Positions 1-6,095 of a DNA stretch of 16,911 bases are shown one piece after another (the stretch's first letter is position 1; every line of letters begins with the position of its first letter). Source of the DNA: Alphaproteobacteria bacterium (GTDB lineage: Bacteria > Pseudomonadota > Alphaproteobacteria > Reyranellales > Reyranellaceae). The position numbers and the translations under genes are program-made. Location of the stretch: positions 1-16,911 of the forward strand of contig JABCYT010000008.1 of the NCBI GenBank assembly GCA_013290035.1. The letters run 5' to 3'. The notes under the pieces are model-generated. The model made no database searches, had not been told where the DNA came from, and saw only the letters and a program-made list of their open reading frames with translations.

Positions 1-1
1 C

Positions 2-109
2 AAGCAGGGTTCCAAACGGCCGTGGAAGCTCTACCAGAATTATGCGCTCGACCTCCTCAGCCTGCGTTTCGGCGCGGTGCGCGACCAGGCGATGGTGTTT
101 TCGCGCTGA
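2..109 (+). CDS. C-terminal end of a probable flavin-dependent monooxygenase (partial)
   Basis: An open frame enters from the left edge and ends at TGA 107-109, leaving the last 35 residues. The tail reads roughly KRPWKLYQNYALDLLSLRFG and then ends in MVFSR. From memory this resembles the extreme C-terminus of FAD/NAD(P)-dependent monooxygenases of the CzcO/flavin-containing monooxygenase type, where a PW..YQNY.LD..LRFG segment comes before the stop. No nucleotide-binding motif lies inside the window, so the assignment rests on this short tail only. The next gene starts 29 bp downstream on the same strand and may share the transcript. Codon composition matches the neighbours. Confidence 0.45.
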   Translation, partial: KQGSKRPWKLYQNYALDLLSLRFGAVRDQAMVFSR

Positions 110-138
110 GTCTTTGCCGACAAAAAGATAGGGACCCC

Positions 139-960
139 ATGCGCACGCAAGCCGAAAAAGGCCAAGTCTTCCGTGAGCTGCACGCCCGACCGGGCATCCT
201 GCTGCTGCCCAACCCGTGGGATGCCGGCACCGCCAAGCTGCTGCAGTCGCTGGGTTTCGAGGCGCTGGCGACGACCAGCCTCGGCATGTCCAACGCGTTG
301 GGGCGCGTCGATGGTGACGGCGCGGTAAGCCGCGACGAGCTCCTGGAAAACTGCCGCGTGATCGCGCGGGCGACCGACCTGCCGGTCAATGCCGATCTCG
401 AGAACGGCTATGCCGACGACCCGAAGGAGGCGGCTACCATCCTGCGCGACGCGGCCGAGGCCGGCGTGGTCGGCGGCTCGATCGAGGATTGGAGCGGCGA
501 GCGCATTTACGACTTCGACCATGCCGTCGAGCGAGTGGCGGCAGGGGTCGAGATGGCGCGCGCGCTGAAAGTGCCGTTCACCTTCACCGCGCGGGCGGAG
601 AACTTGATCCGCGGCGTCAACGATCTCGACGACACGATCAAGCGGCTGAAAGCCTTCGAGAAGGCGGGGGCCGACGTACTCTATGCGCCGGGCCTGCGCG
701 ACCTTGCGACCATGAAGACGGTCATCTCGGAGATCGGCAAGCCGCTCAACGTGGTGATGAGCGCCGGCGACCCCGACCTCACCGCTGAGCAGCTCGCGGG
801 CGTGGGCGTGAAGCGGGTCAGCGTCGGCGGCGCGCTGTCGCGGCTGGCGCTCGCCGCCTTCATGAAGGGCGCGCGCGAGATGAAGGAGAGGGGCGGCTTC
901 GCCTGGATGCGCGAGACCCTGCCGACGGCCGAGCTCAAGAAGGTGTTTCGCGCCGACTAG
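139..960 (+). CDS. Isocitrate lyase/PEP mutase superfamily protein
   Basis: A 273-residue protein of the PEP mutase/isocitrate lyase superfamily, Mg2+-dependent TIM-barrel enzymes that make or break C-C or P-C bonds next to a 2-oxo acid. Visible family features are PNPWDAGTA (residues 24-32), the ATTS substrate loop (44-47), NADLENGY with a metal-binding Asp at 86, IED (115-117) and TAR (150-152). The catalytic loop after GY is short and has neither the KKCGH of isocitrate lyase nor the PEP mutase loop, so the exact reaction (2-methylisocitrate lyase-like, oxaloacetate decarboxylase-like or other) cannot be read. Start: an in-frame ATG exists at 22, but it lies inside the upstream gene. The ATG at 139 follows GGGA at 131-134 and gives the normal family N-terminus. 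The stop overlaps the stop of the convergent gene in a CTAG. Confidence 0.85.
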   Translation: MRTQAEKGQVFRELHARPGILLLPNPWDAGTAKLLQSLGFEALATTSLGMSNALGRVDGDGAVSRDELLENCRVIARATDLPVNADLENGYADDPKEAATILRDAAEAGVVGGSIEDWSGERIYDFDHAVERVAAGVEMARALKVPFTFTARAENLIRGVNDLDDTIKRLKAFEKAGADVLYAPGLRDLATMKTVISEIGKPLNVVMSAGDPDLTAEQLAGVGVKRVSVGGALSRLALAAFMKGAREMKERGGFAWMRETLPTAELKKVFRAD

Positions 961-1417
961 GCCGCCGCGCGATGCTGCAGCCCGGCCAGGGCCGGGATCG
1001 GCTCGGCGCCGATCTGGCGCAGGAGCGACGCGAGGTCGTAGTGGAAGCGCTCGCCCGGCATCAGGCCGTCCTTGAACGAGAGGACGACGACGACGGGCTG
1101 CACGATGGTGCGGCCGCTGGGTGCGATGCCGAGGAAGGGGCCGACATGCCTGCCCGTGCCAGGTCGCCTCGGTGATGTAGCCGTCGTCGTCGGTCCACGC
1201 CGACGACTGGCCCGGCCCGCGCTTCACCGTGACGTCGAAGGTGGTCCACCATTGCCCGTAATGCGCGGCTGCGCCGGCGTGGCCCCGCCAGGTCTGGCCG
1301 GTCGCCAGATCCTCGAAGCGGCAGTCGGGGTGCAGCGTTGGCGAGCGTGCCCGCCAGGTCCTGCGCGTTCTCGGCCGCCAGGTGGCGGCCGATCAGCGCG
1401 GCGAGAGTGGGATTCAC
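957..1417 (-). pseudogene. SnoaL-like (ester cyclase/NTF2-fold) protein, broken by two frameshifts
   Basis: Three reading frames on the minus strand join into one sensible protein of about 150 residues. It starts at GTG 1417 behind AGGAG (about 7 bp spacing). Frame one (1417 to about 1339) reads VNPTLAALIGRHLAAENAQD. The second (about 1336-1150) carries LHPDCRFEDLATGQTWRG and WWTTFDVTVKRGPG. The third (about 1148-957) carries HVGPFLGIAPSGRTI, FKDGLMPGERFHYD and LASLLRQIG. The order 'G..W.G..GPFLGI.PSGR......FKDG....R.Y.D...LL.QIG' is typical of SnoaL-like polyketide cyclase/ester cyclase proteins (NTF2 fold). Each break is explained by one extra base, near 1338 (GCCAACG) and near 1149 (CAGGCAT). 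Either the gene is dead or the sequence has two errors. It is divergent from the MarR gene and is its likely target. In-frame ATG 1453 is possible but has no comparable ribosome-binding site. Confidence 0.7.
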
Positions 1418-1431
1418 GGCGGCTCTCCTGC

Positions 1432-1454
1432 TATGTTCGATCTCTGACAACATA
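1432..1454. promoter_or_regulatory. Candidate MarR operator in the divergent intergenic region
   Basis: A perfect inverted repeat TATGTT (1432-1437) and AACATA (1449-1454), with 11 bp between the arms, lies in the 50-bp gap between the SnoaL-like gene (GTG at 1417) and the MarR gene (ATG at 1468). MarR proteins commonly bind imperfect palindromes of about this span in the promoter they share with a divergent gene. The right arm lies just upstream of the MarR ribosome-binding site (AGAAGG, 1457-1462), so binding would block expression of marR and probably of its neighbour. That it is the true operator is inference. Confidence 0.45.
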
Positions 1455-1467
1455 TAAGAAGGCTGAT

Positions 1468-1956
1468 ATGAGTCGCAAGCCGAAGGCCGCCGAGCCGGCT
1501 GCCGTGCCGCGTCCGGGCGAGGGCAAGCGCGGACCGGAGGGCCATCTCGGCTACCTGGTGCGCCAGGCCAACGTGGCGGTGCGCCAGGCCATGGAGAAGG
1601 TGCTGGCCGACCTCGCAGTGACGCCGCCGCAATTCGCGGTGCTGACCATGATCGCGTCCTATCCCGGCCTCTCCGGCGCCGACCTGGCGCGGCTCACCTT
1701 TCTCACGCCGCAGACCATCAACGTCATCGTCGGCAACCTCGCGAAGGCGGGCGCCATCGAAAAGTCGGCGCACGCCTCGCATGGCCGCATTCTCCAGCTC
1801 ACCGCGACGGCCAGGGGCCAGGCGCTGCTCAAGCGTTGCCGCGCCCGGGTGACGGAGGTCGAGGACCGCCTCACCGGCCTCGCCGGCAAGGACGAGGAGC
1901 GGCTGGTGCGGCGCTGGCTGAGCGCCGTGGCGGAGAAACTGGCGGAGAACCGCTGA
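1468..1956 (+). CDS. MarR family transcriptional regulator
   Basis: A 162-residue winged helix-turn-helix regulator. Residues 1-24 are a charged, Pro/Lys-rich tail. HLGYLVRQANVAVRQ (26-40) is the first dimerisation helix. VTPPQFAVLTMI (51-62) is the classic MarR helix 2. SGADLARLTFLTPQTINVIV (69-88) is the HTH with its recognition helix, and KSAHASHGRILQLTATARGQ (99-118) is the wing. The C-terminal helix (about 124-160) completes the dimer interface. Length is usual for the family. ATG 1468 is chosen because AGAAGG sits 5 bp upstream. Longer in-frame versions would run across the divergent gene. The ligand is unknown. The position suggests control of the divergent SnoaL-like gene and of itself; the importer starting 58 bp downstream could be read through into, but that is inference. 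Confidence 0.9.
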   Translation: MSRKPKAAEPAAVPRPGEGKRGPEGHLGYLVRQANVAVRQAMEKVLADLAVTPPQFAVLTMIASYPGLSGADLARLTFLTPQTINVIVGNLAKAGAIEKSAHASHGRILQLTATARGQALLKRCRARVTEVEDRLTGLAGKDEERLVRRWLSAVAEKLAENR

Positions 1957-1962
1957 CGTCGC

Positions 1963-1990
1963 TTGTCCGTCATATTCCTCGTGTTAAGGT
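1963..1990 (+). promoter_or_regulatory. Possible promoter of the ABC importer operon
   Basis: TTGTCC (1963-1968) and TAAGGT (1985-1990) are separated by 16 bp and lie just before the binding-protein gene, in the AT-richer 58-bp gap after the MarR gene. Each hexamer matches the sigma-70 consensus at four of six positions. A run of G (2005-2010) four bases before ATG 2015 serves as ribosome-binding site. Weak match; sequence inspection only. Confidence 0.3.
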
Positions 1991-2014
1991 TTTCGCACAA
2001 CCACGGGGGGCAAT

Positions 2015-3061
2015 ATGACCATCAGCACAATGATCCGGCGCACCGCCTTGGCGGGCGCCGCGGCGTTCGCGGTAGCGTCGCTCGCCATGCCGGCCCTCGC
2101 CCAGAAGACCAAACTCACGGTCTACACGGCGCTGGAGAACGACCAGCTCGATCCCTTCAAGAAGGCTTTCGAGGCCGACAATCCCACCGTCGAGATCGCC
2201 TGGGTGCGCGACTCGACCGGCGTGGTGACGGCCAAGCTGATCGCCGAGAAGGACAATCCGCGCGCCGACATCATCTGGGGCCTCGCCGCCTCGAGCACGG
2301 CGCTGTTCGACACCATGGGCATGCTGGAGCCCTACACGCCGGCCGGCGCGGCGGCGCTCAAGCCCATGTTCAAGAGCGGCAAGAATCCCGAGACCTGGGT
2401 CGGCATGGACGCCTATCTCTCGCTGGTCTGTTTCAATACCGTCGAAGGCAAGAAGGCCAACAAGCCGGTGCCGGCGAGCTGGGCCGACCTCATCAAGCCC
2501 GACTACAAGGACTCCATCGTGATGCCCAACCCCGCCTCGTCGGGCACCGGCTACCTGACCGTCGCCGCCTGGCTGCAGATCATGGGCGAGGAGGCCGGCT
2601 GGAAGTACATGGATGCGCTGCACCAGAACATCGCGCAATACATCCACTCCGGCTCGGCGCCTTGCGTGCAGGCCGCCAAGGGAGAGCGCCTGATCGGCAT
2701 CGGGCTCGACATGCGCGGCGCCTCGGAGAAGACCAAGGGCGCGCCGCTCGACCTGATCGTGCCCAAGGAGGGGCTGGGCTGGGAGCTCGAGGCCACCGCG
2801 ATCGTCAAGGGCACCAAGAACCTCGAAGCGGCCAAGAAGCTCGCCGACTGGGCCGTCACCAAGACGGCCAACGAGCTCTATGCGCAGTCCTACGCCGTCG
2901 TCGCCCTGCCGGGCGTCAAGGCGGCGCCGGTCAACTATCCGGTCAACGCCGAGCCGGCGATGATCAAGAACAACATGGAATGGATGGCCAAGAACCGCGA
3001 GCGCATCCTCGCCGAATGGACCAAGCGCTACGACGGCAAATCGGCGCCCAAGGCCAAGTGA
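2015..3061 (+). CDS. ABC transporter periplasmic binding protein, putative 2-aminoethylphosphonate type (PhnS2-like)
   Basis: A 348-residue periplasmic solute-binding protein that delivers its ligand to the importer encoded next to it. Residues 1-29 are an export signal: two Arg, a hydrophobic Ala-rich stretch and an ALA|Q cleavage site. The mature protein begins with LTVYTALENDQLDPFKKAF, the usual start of the Fe3+/AEP/spermidine-like binding-protein fold. VRDSTGVVTAKLIAEKDNP, IIWGLAA, WVGMDAY, MPNPASSGTGYL, YMDALHQNIAQYIHSGSAPC and EGLGWELEATAIVKGTKN all match, from memory, the group annotated as putative 2-aminoethylphosphonate binding proteins (PhnS2). Substrate is inferred from family; Fe3+ or another small anion remains possible. 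The ATPase gene follows after 182 bp that hold two strong hairpins. No phosphonate-degrading gene (phnW, phnX, phnA) is visible in the window. Confidence 0.82.
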   Translation: MTISTMIRRTALAGAAAFAVASLAMPALAQKTKLTVYTALENDQLDPFKKAFEADNPTVEIAWVRDSTGVVTAKLIAEKDNPRADIIWGLAASSTALFDTMGMLEPYTPAGAAALKPMFKSGKNPETWVGMDAYLSLVCFNTVEGKKANKPVPASWADLIKPDYKDSIVMPNPASSGTGYLTVAAWLQIMGEEAGWKYMDALHQNIAQYIHSGSAPCVQAAKGERLIGIGLDMRGASEKTKGAPLDLIVPKEGLGWELEATAIVKGTKNLEAAKKLADWAVTKTANELYAQSYAVVALPGVKAAPVNYPVNAEPAMIKNNMEWMAKNRERILAEWTKRYDGKSAPKAK

Positions 3062-3073
3062 CGCAACTCGTCT

Positions 3074-3096
3074 CCTCCCCCGTCTTACGGGGGAGG
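3074..3096. repeat. Palindromic hairpin, copy 1, after the binding-protein gene
   Basis: CCTCCCCCGT (3074-3083), a CTT loop, then ACGGGGGAGG (3087-3096) make a perfect 10-bp stem starting 12 bp after the stop of the binding-protein gene. The same 10-bp arms recur at 3196-3219. No T-run follows, so a classical intrinsic terminator is unlikely. A role in 3'-end stabilisation or partial attenuation is more plausible, like REP elements between binding-protein and permease genes in enterobacterial sugar operons. Confidence 0.8.
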
Positions 3097-3181
3097 GTAG
3101 GAGGGGGCGAGCCTCAGCGGTGATCTCCGAAGATTTAAGATCTGAACTTGTTGGACGCCCGTCCTGCGGCCTTCCCCCTCC

Positions 3182-3219
3182 GGCCCTTCGGGCCACCTCC
3201 CCCGTATGAACGGGGGAGG
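3182..3219. repeat. Palindromic hairpin, copy 2, with an adjoining GGCCC/GGGCC stem
   Basis: GGCCC-TTC-GGGCC (3182-3194) is followed immediately by CCTCCCCCGT (3196-3205), an ATGA loop and ACGGGGGAGG (3210-3219). The second stem has the same arms as 3074-3096. The 3062-3243 gap is therefore mostly a composite of palindromic intergenic repeats, similar in style to dispersed repeats of alphaproteobacterial genomes. About 85 bp of unstructured spacer (3097-3181), with an internal AT-rich part near 3127-3150, separate the two copies. Confidence 0.8.
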
Positions 3220-3243
3220 ACAAAGAGGGGCGTGCGCTCTGCG

Positions 3244-4317
3244 ATGACGAATAGCCACCTCGAAGTCCGAAACCTCTCCAAGCGCTTCGGCGACTTCATC
3301 GCCCTCGGCGACATCTCGCTCGATGTCGCCGAGGGCGAGTTCGTCTGCTTTCTCGGTCCCTCGGGCTGCGGCAAGACGACGTTGCTGCGCGCCATCGCCG
3401 GGCTCGAACCGCAGAGCTCGGGCACGATCCGCCAGAAGGGCCGCGACGTCTCGGCGCTGCCGCCCGCCAAGCGCGACTTCGGCATCGTCTTCCAGTCCTA
3501 TGCGCTGTTTCCCAATCTCACCGTCACCGACAATGTCGGCTACGGTCTGGTCAGCCGCCGCCGCAAGCGGGCCGAGATCGTCCGCCGAGTCGACGAGCTT
3601 CTGGCCTTGGTCGGCCTGCCCGACTCGGGCCCGAAATATCCCGCGCAGCTGTCGGGCGGCCAGCAGCAGCGCGTGGCGCTGGCCCGCGCGCTGGCGACGT
3701 CGCCCGGCCTGCTGCTGCTCGACGAGCCCTTGTCGGCGCTCGACGCGCGGGTGCGCCTGCGCCTGCGCCACGAGATCAAGGCGCTGCAGCGCAGGCTGGG
3801 CGTCACCACCATCATGGTGACGCACGACCAGGAGGAGGCGCTCACCATGGCCGACCGCATCGTGGTGATGAATGCCGGCGCCATCGAACAGGTCGGCACG
3901 CCGCAGGAAATCTACCGCCGGCCGGCGACCGCCTTCGTCGCCGACTTCGTGGGCTCGATGAACTTCCTCTCCGGCAAGCTGGCCGCCGCCGACCGCGTCC
4001 GGGTGAACGGCCACGAATTCTCCTGTCCGCTGCAGGACGGGCTGGCGCCGGGCACGGCGGTGCGGCTCTGCATCCGGCCCGAGGATGTGCGGGTGCGCGA
4101 CCTGCCGTCCGATGTCGTCAATCGCGTGACCGTGGAAGTGGCCGAGCTCGATTTCGTCGGCGCCTTCTGCCGTGCCACGCTCAGGATCGCCAACGCCGCC
4201 GACGTGGCCGTGACGGCCGACTTCTCATCCAACCTGATCCGCGACTTGGGCATCGAGCCCGGCCGGCAGCTCGACGTCGCGCTGCCGCCCGATCGGCTCA
4301 GGGTGTTCGCCGCGTGA
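3244..4317 (+). CDS. ABC transporter ATP-binding protein, putative 2-aminoethylphosphonate type (PhnT2-like)
   Basis: A 357-residue ATPase that powers the importer from the inner face of the membrane. Walker A GPSGCGKTT (38-46), Q-loop Gln84, signature LSGGQ (136-140), Walker B LLLLDE (156-161) and switch His194 are all intact. The region after about residue 240 is the TOBE-type regulatory domain of the Fe3+/spermidine/AEP (CUT-like) subfamily. ATG 3244 starts the conserved N-terminus (HLEVRNLSKRFGDF). Longer in-frame extension would be translated palindromic repeat and is rejected. The ribosome-binding site is poor (GAGGGG about 13 bp away), so translation may be lower than that of the binding protein. 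The stop TGA overlaps the GTG start of the permease gene (GTGA), indicating translational coupling. Confidence 0.88.
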   Translation: MTNSHLEVRNLSKRFGDFIALGDISLDVAEGEFVCFLGPSGCGKTTLLRAIAGLEPQSSGTIRQKGRDVSALPPAKRDFGIVFQSYALFPNLTVTDNVGYGLVSRRRKRAEIVRRVDELLALVGLPDSGPKYPAQLSGGQQQRVALARALATSPGLLLLDEPLSALDARVRLRLRHEIKALQRRLGVTTIMVTHDQEEALTMADRIVVMNAGAIEQVGTPQEIYRRPATAFVADFVGSMNFLSGKLAAADRVRVNGHEFSCPLQDGLAPGTAVRLCIRPEDVRVRDLPSDVVNRVTVEVAELDFVGAFCRATLRIANAADVAVTADFSSNLIRDLGIEPGRQLDVALPPDRLRVFAA

Positions 4318-6011
4318 GCATCGCCGCCGCCGTGCGCTTGCGCACCACGCGGCTCAGCCTGTCGGGCGACGAGCTTGCCATGCGCGCCGGCGTCGTCGTC
4401 CTCGCCCTCGTGCTGCTGGTGATCGTCGGCCTGCCGCTGTGGTCGTTGCTCGCCAAGGGCTTCGAGGACCGCGACGGCAGGTTCGTCGGCTTGGCCAATT
4501 ACCTTGCCTATTTCTCGACCCCGGCCCTCTTCGACTCGGCGCTGAATTCCTTCCATGTCGCGGCGGCGACCACCCTGATCGTCGTGCCGCTCGCCTTTTT
4601 CTTCGCCTATGCGCTTACCCGCACCGTGCTGCCGGCGCGCTGGCTGTTCCAGGGCATCTCGCTGATCCCGATCTTCGCGCCCTCGCTGCTGCCTGGCCTG
4701 GCGCTGGTCTATCTGTTCGGCAACCAGGGCTTCTTCAAGGGTCTGCTGGGCGGGCCGATCTACGGCTTCGACGGCATCCTGATCGCCCAGGTCTTCTACT
4801 GCTTCCCGCACGCCACCCTGATCCTGGTGACCGCGCTGGCCACCGCCGACGCCAGGCTCTACGAGGCGGCCGACGCGCTGGGCGCCTCGAAGATCCGCGT
4901 CTTCTTCACCGTCACCCTGCCCGGCGCCAAGTACGGCCTGATCAGCGCGGCGCTGGTGGTATTCACCCTGGTGATCACCGATTTCGGCATCGCCAAGGTG
5001 ATCGGCGGCAATTTCAACGTGCTGGCGACCGACGTCTACAAGCAGGTGATCGGCCAGCAGAACTTTTCGATGGGCGCCGTGGTCGGCATGGTGCTGTTGG
5101 CGCCCGCGGCGCTGGCCTTCGTCGTCGACCGCTTGGTCCAGCGCAAGCAGGTGGCGCTGCTCACCGCGCGCGCCGTGCCGCTGATCCCGCGGCCCAAGCT
5201 CGGCCGCGACGCCTTCTTCATCGCCTTCTGCACGCTGGTCTCGGTCGGCATCCTCGCCATCCTGGGCATGGCGGCCTGGGGCTCGCTGATCAAGTACTGG
5301 CCGTACAATCTCAGCCTCACGCTCGACAACTACGACTTCGCCAAGGTCGACGCCAACGGCTGGGACTCCTATTTCAATTCGCTCGAGATGGCGGCCGGCG
5401 CCGCGCTGTTCGGTACGGCGCTGATGTTCGTCGGCGCCTGGCTGAACGAGAAGACACGCGACTTCTTCCTGATGCGCGGCATCGTGCAGCTGCTGGCCTT
5501 CCTGCCCATGGCGGTGCCCGGCCTGGTGCTCGGGCTGGGCTACATCTTCTTCTTCAACGCGCCCGGCAACCCGCTCAACTTCCTCTACGCCACCATGGCC
5601 ATCCTGGTGATCAACGCGGTGGCGCATTTCTACACGGTGGGGCATCTCACGGCGACGACGGCCCTCAAGCAGATCGACCCCGAGTTCGAATCGGTGTCGG
5701 CTTCGCTCAAGGTGCCGGTATGGCGCACCTTCGCGCGGGTCATCGTGCCGATCTGCCTGCCGGCAATCCTCGACATCGCCATCTACCTGTTCGTCAACGC
5801 CATGACGACCGTGTCGTCGGTGATCTTCCTCTACGCGCCCGACACCAAGCTCGCCTCGGTGGCTGCGCTCAACATCGAGGAGGCCGGGCAGACGGCCGCC
5901 GCCGCCGCGCTCTGCATCGTGATCGTCGTGACGTCGGCATCGGTCAAGGCGCTGCACGTCCTGTCTGATCGCTTCCTGCTGGGCCAGCTGCAGGCCTGGC
6001 GGCGGCGGTGA
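4314..6011 (+). CDS. ABC transporter permease with two fused permease modules (PhnU2-like)
   Basis: A 565-residue inner-membrane protein with two complete permease halves, the layout of the FbpB/PhnU2-type importers in which one chain replaces the usual permease dimer. The first half has membrane segments from about residue 23 (VVVLALVLLVIVGLPLWSLL) and an EAA-type loop, YEAADALGASKIRVFFTVTLPG, from residue 183. A second set begins near residue 300 and has a degenerate loop, FESVSASLKVPVWRTFARVIVP, near residue 458. Both loops dock onto the ATPase. The start is GTG 4314 inside the stop codon of the ATPase gene. The substrate, probably 2-aminoethylphosphonate, is inferred from the binding protein. 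No terminator is visible after the stop; 84 bp later the tyrosinase begins. Confidence 0.87.
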   Translation: MSIAAAVRLRTTRLSLSGDELAMRAGVVVLALVLLVIVGLPLWSLLAKGFEDRDGRFVGLANYLAYFSTPALFDSALNSFHVAAATTLIVVPLAFFFAYALTRTVLPARWLFQGISLIPIFAPSLLPGLALVYLFGNQGFFKGLLGGPIYGFDGILIAQVFYCFPHATLILVTALATADARLYEAADALGASKIRVFFTVTLPGAKYGLISAALVVFTLVITDFGIAKVIGGNFNVLATDVYKQVIGQQNFSMGAVVGMVLLAPAALAFVVDRLVQRKQVALLTARAVPLIPRPKLGRDAFFIAFCTLVSVGILAILGMAAWGSLIKYWPYNLSLTLDNYDFAKVDANGWDSYFNSLEMAAGAALFGTALMFVGAWLNEKTRDFFLMRGIVQLLAFLPMAVPGLVLGLGYIFFFNAPGNPLNFLYATMAILVINAVAHFYTVGHLTATTALKQIDPEFESVSASLKVPVWRTFARVIVPICLPAILDIAIYLFVNAMTTVSSVIFLYAPDTKLASVAALNIEEAGQTAAAAALCIVIVVTSASVKALHVLSDRFLLGQLQAWRRR

Positions 6012-6027
6012 CGGCGTCAACCAGAAG

Positions 6028-6056
6028 TTGAAAGACTCGCCAAAATAGGATACAGT
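6028..6056 (+). promoter_or_regulatory. Candidate promoter before the tyrosinase gene
   Basis: TTGAAA (6028-6033) and TACAGT (6051-6056), 17 bp apart, sit in an AT-rich patch of the 84-bp gap between the permease and tyrosinase genes. The first hexamer is five of six to the sigma-70 -35 box and the second four of six to the -10 box. It would start a transcript about 30 bp before the GGGGGAGGTGAG ribosome-binding region of the tyrosinase and separate the seven-gene group from the importer. Confidence 0.4.
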
Positions 6057-6095
6057 CACTATCTACACTCTACGGCCGGTCGGGGGAGGTGAGCC

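Noticed and set aside
981..996. CCCGGC/GCCGGG hairpin as a terminator for the PEP mutase-like gene
   Set aside because: It lies inside the coding region of the convergent gene, has a very short loop and no T-run, so it is probably chance in GC-rich DNA.
1072..1467. N-terminal extension of the MarR protein back to 1072
   Set aside because: It would overlap the divergent SnoaL-like gene, and its residues (Arg/Pro/Gly-rich) do not resemble MarR. ATG 1468 has a proper ribosome-binding site.
3148..3243. Start of the ATPase at TTG 3148
   Set aside because: The extra residues are translated palindromic repeat; the conserved family N-terminus begins at ATG 3244.
3912..6059. Long minus-strand open frame (715 codons) opposite the permease gene
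   Set aside because: Its translation is rich in His, Gln, Arg and Asp without hydrophobic cores, as expected for the antisense of a GC-rich membrane-protein gene. The + strand permease fully explains the region.
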